The position numbers and the translations under genes were made by a program. Positions 8,897-16,290 of a stretch of 54,503 bases of DNA are shown piece by piece. The stretch is from Bacillota bacterium. Its GTDB lineage: Bacteria; Bacillota; Clostridia; Oscillospirales; Ruminococcaceae. The stretch is taken from positions 1 to 54,503 of the forward strand of contig JAEYXR010000122.1 of the NCBI GenBank assembly GCA_023431215.1. The letters run 5' to 3'. Under the pieces are notes generated by a model that was not told the origin of the DNA, searched no databases, and saw only the letters and a list, made by a program, of their open reading frames with translations. How positions within the stretch are numbered: position 1 is the stretch's first letter; each line of letters begins with the position of its first letter.

Positions 8897-9400
8897 ATGC
8901 GGTTTTGTTATGAGGTTACAAAAGCACAATATTTTGAGCTGCTGGCACAACAGCTGGCAAAGCGAAATCGGATGTTGCCAAACCTGCTGTTTTTGGCAGT
9001 AGCTGTCTGGTTTTGCATTACCAGAAGCGATGCATCCTTATGGATGCGCATTGGGCCATTGGGTATGGCTTTGGTGCTGATTGGGCTAAGCTTTTACAAA
9101 AAAAATCATGGAATTCGCTTTGCTCAAGCAGCATACGAACGCCTGGTAAAGCAAGGTGCAATCAAAGAGGAGTTCATAGGGATGCATACTCTGGAGGTAG
9201 ACAACGGTATGCTGCTGCGCTCCTATGGAGCATACTGCGATAAAATTCCGTGCAGTGCGGTAACAGAGCTAAGACGGATGGAGCAATCTTCAGTGATAAT
9301 GACAGATGGCAATATGTTTGAGCTGATTCCCAATGAGTTTTTGGACCAGGACAACAACCGCAGTAAGGTGATGGAGATGTTGGGTCTTACAGCACTTTAA
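8897..9400 (+). CDS. YcxB-like membrane protein
   Basis: A 167-residue protein with two adjacent hydrophobic segments (about 28-46 and 52-68) and a C-terminal soluble domain. This matches the YcxB-like pattern of an N-terminal membrane hairpin followed by a PH-like strand-rich domain (DKIPCSAVTELRRMEQSSVIM and later residues). The function of this family is unknown. The ATG at 8897 is chosen because AAAAGGTGAT lies just upstream. The gene starts 58 nt after tctA, so it may be co-transcribed, but nothing else links it to transport. Confidence 0.65.
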   Translation: MRFCYEVTKAQYFELLAQQLAKRNRMLPNLLFLAVAVWFCITRSDASLWMRIGPLGMALVLIGLSFYKKNHGIRFAQAAYERLVKQGAIKEEFIGMHTLEVDNGMLLRSYGAYCDKIPCSAVTELRRMEQSSVIMTDGNMFELIPNEFLDQDNNRSKVMEMLGLTAL

Positions 9401-9412
9401 TCGATATTAGAC

Positions 9413-9456
9413 AAGGCAAAGGCAGTAAAACAAATTGGTTTTACTGCCTTTGCCTT
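9413..9456. terminator. Hairpin between convergent genes
   Basis: A perfect 19-bp stem (9413-9431 with 9438-9456) with a 6-nt loop lies between the YcxB-like gene and the convergent gene ending at 9469. There is no strong T-run on either side, but the position and strength suggest a bidirectional terminator. Confidence 0.7.
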
Positions 9457-9468
9457 ATTGCACACGGG

Positions 9469-10179
9469 TCAGTGTTTTTCTGCAAGCCATAATAAATAAG
9501 ATTCAGGCAACTTGTCACTTTCTATTTTGGTAGTGTGCTTTAATAATTTTTCTTCGGTCAAAGTATCAAATGTATCTGCAGGAATAATAATTTCATACAT
9601 TCCATTTTTATCACCATAGGATAATTGAATTCCTGTAAAATGATAAGAGTCTCCAAGCATTTCAATCATGTCCATTGCAATCCTTGCAGGAGCCTTTAAG
9701 CTTTCGGTCTCTGACAGGGCTTCATCATTGAAAACACTTAAAAGATACAGCCGCTGTGCCTTTAATGCATTATTGCGGGAGCTTACCTCCGTCCAAACGG
9801 TGATATCCTTTGGCAGCTGCAAATTTGGTGGGGCATTTTGGTGTATTCGCTCATAATCGGCATCAGCCTGACGGTTGATTTGACTGCTGAGAGCCTCATC
9901 ATAAATAGAGTTTTTTTGCAGGCGATAATCCAAAGCAACGCCAGAATCGGCAGTGGAGGTATACTTTCCGTTATACCAGTCAAAGGTGCAGGCAACAGGG
10001 GTGGTACTTCCAAAATTGCTTGCTGCATACCTGGTAAGCTCTGTTTGTGCAATTTGTCTGCCCCAAAAAGGGAGATAACCAATGCGGTAAAAAAAGCCCG
10101 CTATCATTGCAACAAACAAGATAACAATAAGGGCCGCAACAATCTTGATAAAGCTGGAATTGTTAGGCTTTTGCATCAT
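9469..10179 (-). CDS. Membrane-anchored protein of unknown function
   Basis: A 236-residue protein with one N-terminal membrane helix (about 11-33) preceded by a short positive segment, so most of the chain should lie outside the cytoplasm. The rest is mixed strand and helix with no motif I recognise. It vaguely recalls YfjL-like lipoproteins of Bacillus, but I would not assign it. The start is secure: AAGGAGG lies 9 nt before ATGATG. It is transcribed away from a GH25 gene that has its own terminator, so it is probably monocistronic. Confidence 0.7.
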   Translation of the reverse strand: MMQKPNNSSFIKIVAALIVILFVAMIAGFFYRIGYLPFWGRQIAQTELTRYAASNFGSTTPVACTFDWYNGKYTSTADSGVALDYRLQKNSIYDEALSSQINRQADADYERIHQNAPPNLQLPKDITVWTEVSSRNNALKAQRLYLLSVFNDEALSETESLKAPARIAMDMIEMLGDSYHFTGIQLSYGDKNGMYEIIIPADTFDTLTEEKLLKHTTKIESDKLPESYLLWLAEKH

Positions 10180-10242
10180 ATACAGTTGCCTCCTTTTTCA
10201 GTGCTATCAATAAGCAAAGTATACCATGCTGTTTTGTTTTGT

Positions 10243-10298
10243 GTCAAAAAGCACCCGACAAGAAAGGCAAAGGGCTTCTACCTTCCTTGGCGGGTGCT
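10243..10298 (-). terminator. Rho-independent terminator after the GH25 gene
   Basis: An 18-bp stem with two mismatches (10250-10267 with 10281-10298), followed on the minus strand by a T-run (plus-strand A-run 10246-10250). It lies directly downstream of the GH25 gene. Confidence 0.8.
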
Positions 10299-10329
10299 AC
10301 AAACAGTTTATTGCTTTATAATTAAATCT

Positions 10330-11205
10330 TCATATAAGCAGTAATTCCTTAAGATCTTTATAGTTGGCAAAACCGGTAACATTAAGGCCCTCCGGCTTTT
10401 TTTCCACCATAGAAGCAGAGCTGGTTATACGCAGCCTGTTGTTAATCTTAATTCCGTCATAAATCCAGTATTGACCGGTAAATCGGCCAAAAGGAACAGC
10501 AGTGGAAGAGGTGGCATAAAGAGGGGTGTTCATTAGTTTTACCGGAGTACCGGCAGTGAGCTGAGGATTGGTTGGTTGCTGAGCCACTATAATAGAAGCA
10601 ACAGGCCGGCTGCAGATTTGAGAAAATCTTACATAATTTTCGTAACAAATATTCAGGTCAACATCACCCACAATACCGGGGACGGTACCCTTATTGCTAT
10701 ACTGCCAAATTTGTGGGCAATCTTGAAAGCTGCATTGTTCGGCTCCCCACTGGGCTACCCATTTATCAATAAGGGAGAGTCTGGTTAAGTCCAGCATGGT
10801 ATCAAACCAGGAAAGACTTGAATATACGGCAGGACGGTAGCCGGCTTCTGCAATTTTTTGACAAAACTCCACCACCAAATCTGTTCTTTGCACAGTTGTC
10901 AGGTTTTGCTGCACACGGTCTTCCAAGTCAAAGGTAACGGGAAAAATGAGTTTATAGGGACGAATTAGGGATAAAAGATAATCTGCCTCCTGAGCGGCTT
11001 CTTGAGTTGTTGTGGCCATGCTGTACAAATAAACACCGCATGGAATACCGCTTGACAAAGCCCCTTGTATATTGTCGGCAAACTTTTTATCCTGGGTGGT
11101 TTCATATGCTCCACGAATCATGGCAAAATCAATGCCGGAAGCCTTTACCTTATTCCAGTCAATATTGCCGTTCCAAACAGATACATCAATCCCTTTCATT
11201 TCCAT
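10330..11205 (-). CDS. GH25 (lysozyme) family glycoside hydrolase
   Basis: A 291-residue protein opening straight into a GH25 catalytic domain (about 3-200). It has the signature MKGIDVSVWNGNIDW, the acidic strand FDLED and the closing segment QIWQYSN. By family it cleaves the N-acetylmuramic acid to N-acetylglucosamine bond of peptidoglycan. The C-terminal 85 residues (from about PVKLMNTPLYATSS) resemble a small SH3-like wall-binding domain. There is no signal peptide, so export would need lysis, a holin or a non-classical route; no phage genes are nearby. A strong AGGAGG is 14 nt before the ATG at 11205, longer than usual. A GTG at 11220 lies inside the ribosome site and is unlikely. Confidence 0.85.
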   Translation of the reverse strand: MEMKGIDVSVWNGNIDWNKVKASGIDFAMIRGAYETTQDKKFADNIQGALSSGIPCGVYLYSMATTTQEAAQEADYLLSLIRPYKLIFPVTFDLEDRVQQNLTTVQRTDLVVEFCQKIAEAGYRPAVYSSLSWFDTMLDLTRLSLIDKWVAQWGAEQCSFQDCPQIWQYSNKGTVPGIVGDVDLNICYENYVRFSQICSRPVASIIVAQQPTNPQLTAGTPVKLMNTPLYATSSTAVPFGRFTGQYWIYDGIKINNRLRITSSASMVEKKPEGLNVTGFANYKDLKELLLI

Positions 11206-11316
11206 GGGGTTATGCTTCACCTCCTATTAATTGTTCTATAACAATATATGGTTGAGGCACTCCATTGGTTAGCCTGACAGTAGACAAACTTATTTACTAA
11301 GGTAAAATAGAGCAGT

Positions 11317-11355
11317 AAAAAAGCGCACATTGCCGCCAGCAGCAAGGTGCGCTTT
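11317..11355 (-). terminator. Rho-independent terminator after degV
   Basis: A 14-bp stem with one mismatch (11320-11333 with 11342-11355), followed on the minus strand by a T-run (plus-strand A-run 11317-11322). It lies 33 nt after the DegV stop codon. Confidence 0.85.
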
Positions 11356-11387
11356 CATGTACGCTTTTTTAGGTAGCATTAAAATTA

Positions 11388-12245
11388 TTAAGCACGTTCA
11401 TAAAACATGGCTACGGTATCAGGTCCTGCCTGAGTTGCCATGGTGCAAAACATCTGACTGACAACATAGTTCAGGTCAGGAAAATCCTGCCGGATACGCT
11501 CAATTAGCTGCATGGCTTTCTCCTCGCAATCGGAGTGGGAAACAAACAGCTTGGCGCCCTGCTTGGCCTCTTTTTTAAAGAATTCAAACATGTGCTCAAC
11601 ACCCTTTTTATATCCTCGGGGGCTACCGCACATTTCACCTTCACCCTGCCAAATGCGAACAATGGGCTTTAAATTCAGCTTGGCTGCAATGGTACCTTTT
11701 ACCACTGAAACGCGTCCGCCGCGAATAAGGTAGTCTACGTTATCCACCAGATAGTAGGTAGCCACCTTATGACGCAGCCGGTCAATTTCGGCCAGCAGTG
11801 CGTCGATGCTGTTTCCCTTGGAGTGAAACTCCAGGGCATTTTCAGCCTCCAGCACCTCGGCCAAAGAGCAGCTTTTAGAATCTATGATGTCCAGGGTACA
11901 GGGGCAATCACCTTTTTCCTCTTCAAACATCTGCTTGGCGAGGCAGGCGCTGTTATAGGTACCGGAGCCGGCGGGAGCCATGGTAAAGCAAATAATATGA
12001 TCGTAATGATGCATTGCGTCCTTAAAATAATCTAAAAACTCAACGGGGCTGGGTTGTGAAGTAGAAACTTTTGCATTGCCCTCTCGCAGCAACTGGCAAA
12101 ATTTCTTACCGTCCAGTTCATAATAATCTTTTTTATGCTCCTGATCAATAAAGATGCTGAGAGGAATGACAGTTATGTCATATTTTTGGGCCAGATCTGC
12201 CGGAATATCCGAACCGGTGTCTACAAACAGCTTAAGTCTTTTCAC
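11388..12245 (-). CDS. DegV family fatty-acid-binding protein
   Basis: A 285-residue protein with the DegV hallmarks: the N-terminal LKLFVDTGSDIPADLAQKYD, the TSQPSP motif that contacts a fatty acid carboxylate, and the later YLIRGGRVS segment. Members bind long-chain fatty acids and act as FakB partners of the kinase FakA, feeding exogenous fatty acids into phospholipids. No fakA is seen here. The GTG at 12245 is chosen because it gives the usual family length and has GAGGAAGG upstream. Starting at the first in-frame ATG would add 32 residues without a ribosome site. Confidence 0.9.
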   Translation of the reverse strand: MKRLKLFVDTGSDIPADLAQKYDITVIPLSIFIDQEHKKDYYELDGKKFCQLLREGNAKVSTSQPSPVEFLDYFKDAMHHYDHIICFTMAPAGSGTYNSACLAKQMFEEEKGDCPCTLDIIDSKSCSLAEVLEAENALEFHSKGNSIDALLAEIDRLRHKVATYYLVDNVDYLIRGGRVSVVKGTIAAKLNLKPIVRIWQGEGEMCGSPRGYKKGVEHMFEFFKKEAKQGAKLFVSHSDCEEKAMQLIERIRQDFPDLNYVVSQMFCTMATQAGPDTVAMFYERA

Positions 12246-12484
12246 GAAATCATTTTCCTTCCTCGTTGTACACATTCTTTTAAGGCATAGCTTCAGTACA
12301 ATACAAACATATAATGATAGCCAATACTGCAAAATGTTCATTACAGAACTTATCGGTTTTTATATTTGCACGATGAGTATTATACCACGAAATTTTTTGT
12401 CAAAAGTGAATGAATTATGTCGAATTTGCATTTTTACAACCATTGTGACAATTTGGAGAGTTTTCTTAACACTATGTACCTGAA

Positions 12485-12520
12485 TAAAAGGAAAACAGCC
12501 ACCACAAAAGTGGCGGCTGC
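12485..12520 (-). terminator. Rho-independent terminator after tspO
   Basis: A short GC-rich stem (about 12495-12504 with 12511-12520, one mismatch, loop AAAA to AAAAG) is followed on the minus strand by a T-rich tract. It lies 8 nt after the TspO stop. Confidence 0.75.
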
Positions 12521-12527
12521 GCTTCAA

Positions 12528-13001
12528 TCAGCTTTTATTTAGCATCCAAATGGCAAAATTTAAGTACCCTGCAAAAGTTACCCAAAGCAAATAAGGAATT
12601 TGCAGCAGCGCTGCGGTTTTGTTGATTTTAGAAAAAGATTTAATCATCAGTAAAATGAGAAGCCAAAGCAATACCAGCCATAAAAAAGAGAACAGATATG
12701 CCTGCATGCCAAAGAAAAAAACGCTCCAAAGGATGTTAAACAATAGCTGCAAAGCGTAAATTGCCAGAGCCGTGTCACGCCGTACCGTTGGTGATTGATA
12801 AATGATGGCAGCGCTGATTCCCATTAAAACATATAATATTGTCCATACAATGGGAAAAACAATGGAGGGAGGAGTCAAGGGCGGTTTTGTCAACTGCTCA
12901 TAAGCGGGAAGACCACGATAGGTAACAATACCGCCAAGGCCCCCTGCGGCAAGAGCGATTGCTATGGATATCAGATATGGCTTTATTTTTTTAAAACTCA
13001 T
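12528..13001 (-). CDS. TspO/MBR family membrane protein
   Basis: A 157-residue protein with five predicted membrane helices, the standard TspO size. It has the conserved KPPLTPPSIVFPIVWTILY segment of the first loop and second helix and NILWSVFFFG in the middle. Family members bind porphyrins and cholesterol-like ligands and act in tetrapyrrole or stress responses. It is less tryptophan-rich than animal homologues. The ATG at 13001 has GGGTGAT just upstream; a longer frame starts at 13064 but adds 21 residues without a good site. Confidence 0.92.
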   Translation of the reverse strand: MSFKKIKPYLISIAIALAAGGLGGIVTYRGLPAYEQLTKPPLTPPSIVFPIVWTILYVLMGISAAIIYQSPTVRRDTALAIYALQLLFNILWSVFFFGMQAYLFSFLWLVLLWLLILLMIKSFSKINKTAALLQIPYLLWVTFAGYLNFAIWMLNKS

Positions 13002-13095
13002 AAACATCACCCAGTTTAATTTATGCTGTATAGGTAGCAAAAAATGCAAGGTTGCTTTTGGCACGCTTACAAAAATATGTACGGATGAATCATTC

Positions 13096-13272
13096 TCACC
13101 CGTATAGTGGATTTCCCTTTAGTTTTTTTGCATATTCCTGCAGCTCTGCAAAGGTCGTAATGTCTCTGTCCTGTAGCGCAGCTTTAATTTCATTAGGCAA
13201 AGTTTGATAAAATTCATTGGCTGAAATATCCTGATCCAATAAATCGGATAGGCATAAATGCACATGTTCCAT
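13096..13272 (-). CDS. Small acidic ORF, 58 residues, unknown function
   Basis: An ORF of 58 codons, read directly from the minus strand, begins MEHVHLCLSDLLDQ and ends KLKGNPLYG. An AGGTGATG ribosome site lies 5-6 nt before the ATG. The predicted protein is mostly helical, acidic at the N-terminus and basic at the C-terminus. The pattern FYQTLPNEIKAALQDRDI looks like a real short helical domain rather than random translation. It lies upstream of tspO on the same strand, 95 nt away, and could be co-transcribed. I do not recognise the family. Confidence 0.6.
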   Translation of the reverse strand: MEHVHLCLSDLLDQDISANEFYQTLPNEIKAALQDRDITTFAELQEYAKKLKGNPLYG

Positions 13273-13641
13273 AGTAACATCACCTCAGAAATAGCATATC
13301 CAATAAAGCAGTTGATATTTATTAGGTGCTTAAGACAGTGTAATTCTGAATGCAGAGCCTATAACAGCGCAACAGTTACTGGAATGCTTTGCCTGTGACT
13401 AATTTGAGCCTTGCAATAAAATATAAAATGGTGCACAATAGTTTTATAGCTTTGGTTTTGCAGCAGTGAAGCAAAATATGACATCTGGCTATTTAGTTTG
13501 TCCGCAGATGCTCTGTGTCATAAAAAAGCAGGTGCTGCTTACAGTGCAAGAGGCTTTGTCTGCCCTTTGTTTATTGCCAAAGCATAACCATTTTGATGGT
13601 TCTTCTTGTGTGGTAAGTTCAGCGAAAGAAATGGTGATAAC
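13273..13641. other. Intergenic region without recognisable gene
   Basis: About 370 nt between the minus-strand small ORF and the plus-strand LysR gene. It should hold both divergent promoters. I see only short open frames, no strong hairpin with a T-run, and no recognisable riboswitch. Confidence 0.6.
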
Positions 13642-14568
13642 ATGAACCTTTTACATTTAAAATATGCTGTTGAGGTATCTCGAACAGCGTCTATAACACA
13701 GGCGGCCGAAAAGCTTTATATCAGCCAGCCCAACCTAAGCCGTGCCATTAAGGAGCTGGAGAGCACACTGGGTATTACCATTTTTAAGCGTACCTCCAAA
13801 GGGATGCGCCCCACCCCCCAGGGCGAGGAGTTTTTGGGTTATGCCAAAAAAATATTGGACCAGGTAGATGCCATGGAGGAAATGTACCGGGGTGAAAATG
13901 CACCCGGCCCAAAGTTTTCTATCTCTGTTCCTCGTGCCAGCTACATCTCTAGGGCTTTTACCGAGTTTACCAAAAAGTTGGATATGACAGCCGGTACCGA
14001 GCTTTTTTACAAGGAAACAAACTCCATGCGGGCGGTAAGCAATATTATCAACGCAGATTACAAACTGGGGATATTGCGTTATCAGTCGGCTTACGACCGA
14101 AACTTTAAGGAGATGCTGGAAGAAAAAGGATTGCGCAGTGAGCTGATTTGTGAGTTTAAGTATGTACTTTGCATGGGTGCAAACCATCCTTTGGCTCAAA
14201 AGAAAACCATCGAAATGGATGATTTGGAGCCATACACCGAGGTAGTTCATGCTGACCCCTTTGTACCATCTCTGCCGCTGAGCAGCGTGCAGAAAGCAGA
14301 GCTTTCGCAAAATGTTAAGCGTCATATCTTTGTCTTTGAGCGTGCCAGCCAAATGGAGCTTCTTGCCCATACACCGGGGGTGTTTATGTGGGTTTCGCCT
14401 GTTCCGCAGGAGCTGCTGGACCGGTACGGCCTTGTACAGCGTGATTGCTCGGACAATCAAAAGAGGTACAAGGATGTGCTCATCTGCAAAAAGGACTATA
14501 GCTTTACCGCCTTGGATAAGCTCTTTATTGATGAGCTGATGAAGCTAAAGCGTGGACTATACCCGTAA
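13642..14568 (+). CDS. LysR family transcriptional regulator
   Basis: A 308-residue LysR-type regulator. The N-terminal winged helix-turn-helix (about 1-60) has ASITQAAEKLYISQPNLSRAIKELE and FKRTSKGMRPTPQGEEFL. The rest is the two-lobed inducer-binding domain. GGTGAT lies 4 nt before the ATG at 13642. It is 200 nt upstream of the pduL-type gene on the same strand and may regulate it, but LysR targets are usually divergent, so its regulon is unclear. Confidence 0.92.
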   Translation: MNLLHLKYAVEVSRTASITQAAEKLYISQPNLSRAIKELESTLGITIFKRTSKGMRPTPQGEEFLGYAKKILDQVDAMEEMYRGENAPGPKFSISVPRASYISRAFTEFTKKLDMTAGTELFYKETNSMRAVSNIINADYKLGILRYQSAYDRNFKEMLEEKGLRSELICEFKYVLCMGANHPLAQKKTIEMDDLEPYTEVVHADPFVPSLPLSSVQKAELSQNVKRHIFVFERASQMELLAHTPGVFMWVSPVPQELLDRYGLVQRDCSDNQKRYKDVLICKKDYSFTALDKLFIDELMKLKRGLYP

Positions 14569-14771
14569 CCGCCCCGCTGCTGCAAACAGGCCCATATCTT
14601 AATGGAAAAAAGGCCTATTTTTATTGCAGTAAGTACAGATAAATCGTGTGAAGTTTGTTGCAATGTGTCTTGCAGATATGGTATCATAACTAAGAATGGT
14701 ATATTGTTTTGGTATGCCAACCGCCCGTTAAATCAGGCGGATCGATATTTCGTATTGGAGGAACAATTAAG

Positions 14772-15341
14772 ATGAAGGTTATTGTAGAAACTTCTGCCCG
14801 TCATGTTCATGTAAGCGAGGAGCACCTCAAAGTATTGTTTGGTGAGGGCGCAACTCTGACCCGTAAAAAAGATCTTTCTCAGCCCGGTCAGTACGCCTGC
14901 GTAGAGCGTGTTGACATTGTTGGCCCCAAGCGTACCCTCAGCGGCGTTTCTATCCTCGGCCCCACTCGCCCCGATACCCAGGTGGAAATTTCTCTTACCG
15001 ATGCCCGTTCCATTGGCGTAAGCGCGCCCATCCGTGAGTCCGGTGACATTAAAGGCAGCGCAGGCTGCAAGCTGGTTGGCCCTGCCGGTGAAGTAGAAAT
15101 TGCAGAGGGTGTTATTATTGCAAAGCGTCATCTGCACACCACTCCTGAGGATGCAGAAAAGCTGGGCGTAGCCGATAAGGAAATCGTCTCCCTGAAGATT
15201 GAAGGCGGCGAGCGCTCCATGATTCTGGGTGATTTGGTTGTCCGCGTCAGCCCCAAGTTTGCTACCGCAGTTCATCTGGATACCGACGAGGCCAATGCCG
15301 GGGCACTAAGCGGCGAGGTCTGGGGAGAGATTGTAAAATAA
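14772..15341 (+). CDS. pduL: PduL-type phosphate acyltransferase
   Basis: A 189-residue phosphate propanoyl/acetyltransferase of the PduL family, which swaps CoA for phosphate on acetyl- or propionyl-CoA, making acyl phosphate for ATP generation by an acyl kinase. It has the conserved zinc-site histidines in ETSARHVHVSEEHLKVLFG and KRHLHTTPEDA, and the late DTDEANAG segment. GGAGGAACAATTAAG gives a clear ribosome site before the ATG at 14772. The sequence starts directly with the catalytic domain, without the extra N-terminal targeting peptide of microcompartment forms, and no shell genes are nearby. It probably serves as the cytoplasmic phosphotransacetylase. Confidence 0.9.
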   Translation: MKVIVETSARHVHVSEEHLKVLFGEGATLTRKKDLSQPGQYACVERVDIVGPKRTLSGVSILGPTRPDTQVEISLTDARSIGVSAPIRESGDIKGSAGCKLVGPAGEVEIAEGVIIAKRHLHTTPEDAEKLGVADKEIVSLKIEGGERSMILGDLVVRVSPKFATAVHLDTDEANAGALSGEVWGEIVK

Positions 15342-15456
15342 TTTCACCAATGGCTAAAGTAGTAAGCTATTATAAATAATATTACAAAAGCGGTGGAGCA
15401 ATTTGGTTGCTCTGCCGCTTTTTACCATATTGCATAAAAAATAAGTTTTAAAAAAA

Positions 15457-15534
15457 TGACTATTGGTCAATTTAAAAGTTGACCGATAGTCATTTTGGCG
15501 GTATACTCAAAATAACAAAAATGACCAATGGTCA
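15457..15534 (+). promoter_or_regulatory. TetR promoter with three operator copies
   Basis: Three related 13-nt palindromes lie before the TetR gene: TGACTATTGGTCA (15457-15469), TGACCGATAGTCA (15480-15492, the first in reverse orientation) and TGACCAATGGTCA (15522-15534). A promoter with TTGACC (15479-15484), a 17-nt spacer and TATACT (15502-15507) is embedded so that the second operator covers the -35 and the third lies just after the expected start site. This is a textbook layout for autorepression by the following TetR protein. Confidence 0.88.
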
Positions 15535-15550
15535 ATAACGGAGGCGAAGC

Positions 15551-16135
15551 ATGCAGGTTTTAGAGAAAAAACAGCATAAGCGATTGTCACTTTTGGAGTC
15601 ATCCTATGAGCTTTTTTACAACAAGGGGGTTCATGATACCTCTATTGATGATATTGTAAAAAAAGCCAAGGTGGCAAAAGGTACCTTTTATCTTTACTTT
15701 AAGGATAAATATGATATTTTGGACCGTTTGGTGATGCGAAAAAGTGCTGCCGTTATAGAAGCGGGGATTGCTGAAATGGCCAGGGCAGATGCCCAAAACC
15801 CCATGAGCTTTGAGGACCGATTTTTGTTTTTTGTTGACTACGCCATCAATTATCTGCAAAACGACCGCAAGCTGCTGACTATTTTACGCAAAAACCTTTC
15901 CTGGGGTATTATAGAGGCCACTATTCACAACACCGAGGCAAAAAAAGCCATAGATGAGCTGTATTGCGAGCTGGAAAGGCGCGGACATGACCACGAAAAC
16001 GCCAAGCAGATTTTGTATCTGGTTCTGGAGATGTCAGGTTCGGCTTGCTACAGCACCATCATTGACGGACAGCCCTGCACCATTGAGGAGCTAAAGCCCA
16101 CCTTATACCAGATGATTCGGAAAATGCTGCAGTAG
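15551..16135 (+). CDS. TetR family regulator of the MMPL export unit
   Basis: A 194-residue TetR-type repressor. Its N-terminal helix-turn-helix (about 12-58) includes TSIDDIVKKAKVAKGTFYLYFKDKYDIL. The C-terminal helical ligand-binding domain diverges from known subfamilies. GGAGGC precedes the ATG. Upstream lie three matching palindromes around its promoter, and downstream on the same strand are an MMPL transporter and a large lipoprotein-like gene. The likely role is repression of its own promoter and the export genes until a substrate or lipid binds. Confidence 0.92.
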   Translation: MQVLEKKQHKRLSLLESSYELFYNKGVHDTSIDDIVKKAKVAKGTFYLYFKDKYDILDRLVMRKSAAVIEAGIAEMARADAQNPMSFEDRFLFFVDYAINYLQNDRKLLTILRKNLSWGIIEATIHNTEAKKAIDELYCELERRGHDHENAKQILYLVLEMSGSACYSTIIDGQPCTIEELKPTLYQMIRKMLQ

Positions 16136-16290
16136 TAAAACTGACCACTCCCCAGGTGAGTTTTGCAGATGCTGCCCGGTAGCGTTTAAATCCTACAAGG
16201 CAATAAAAGTATTCGGGGTAGTTTATCAACAGTTAATGCCATAACCTCTTTGCGGCTATGGCAGCCTGACACGAAAGAAGATGCCTGACC

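Noticed and set aside
15541..15553. Copy of the spe leader motif (GGCGAAGC) before the TetR gene
   Set aside because: Only seven or eight bases match, without the flanking block or hairpin.
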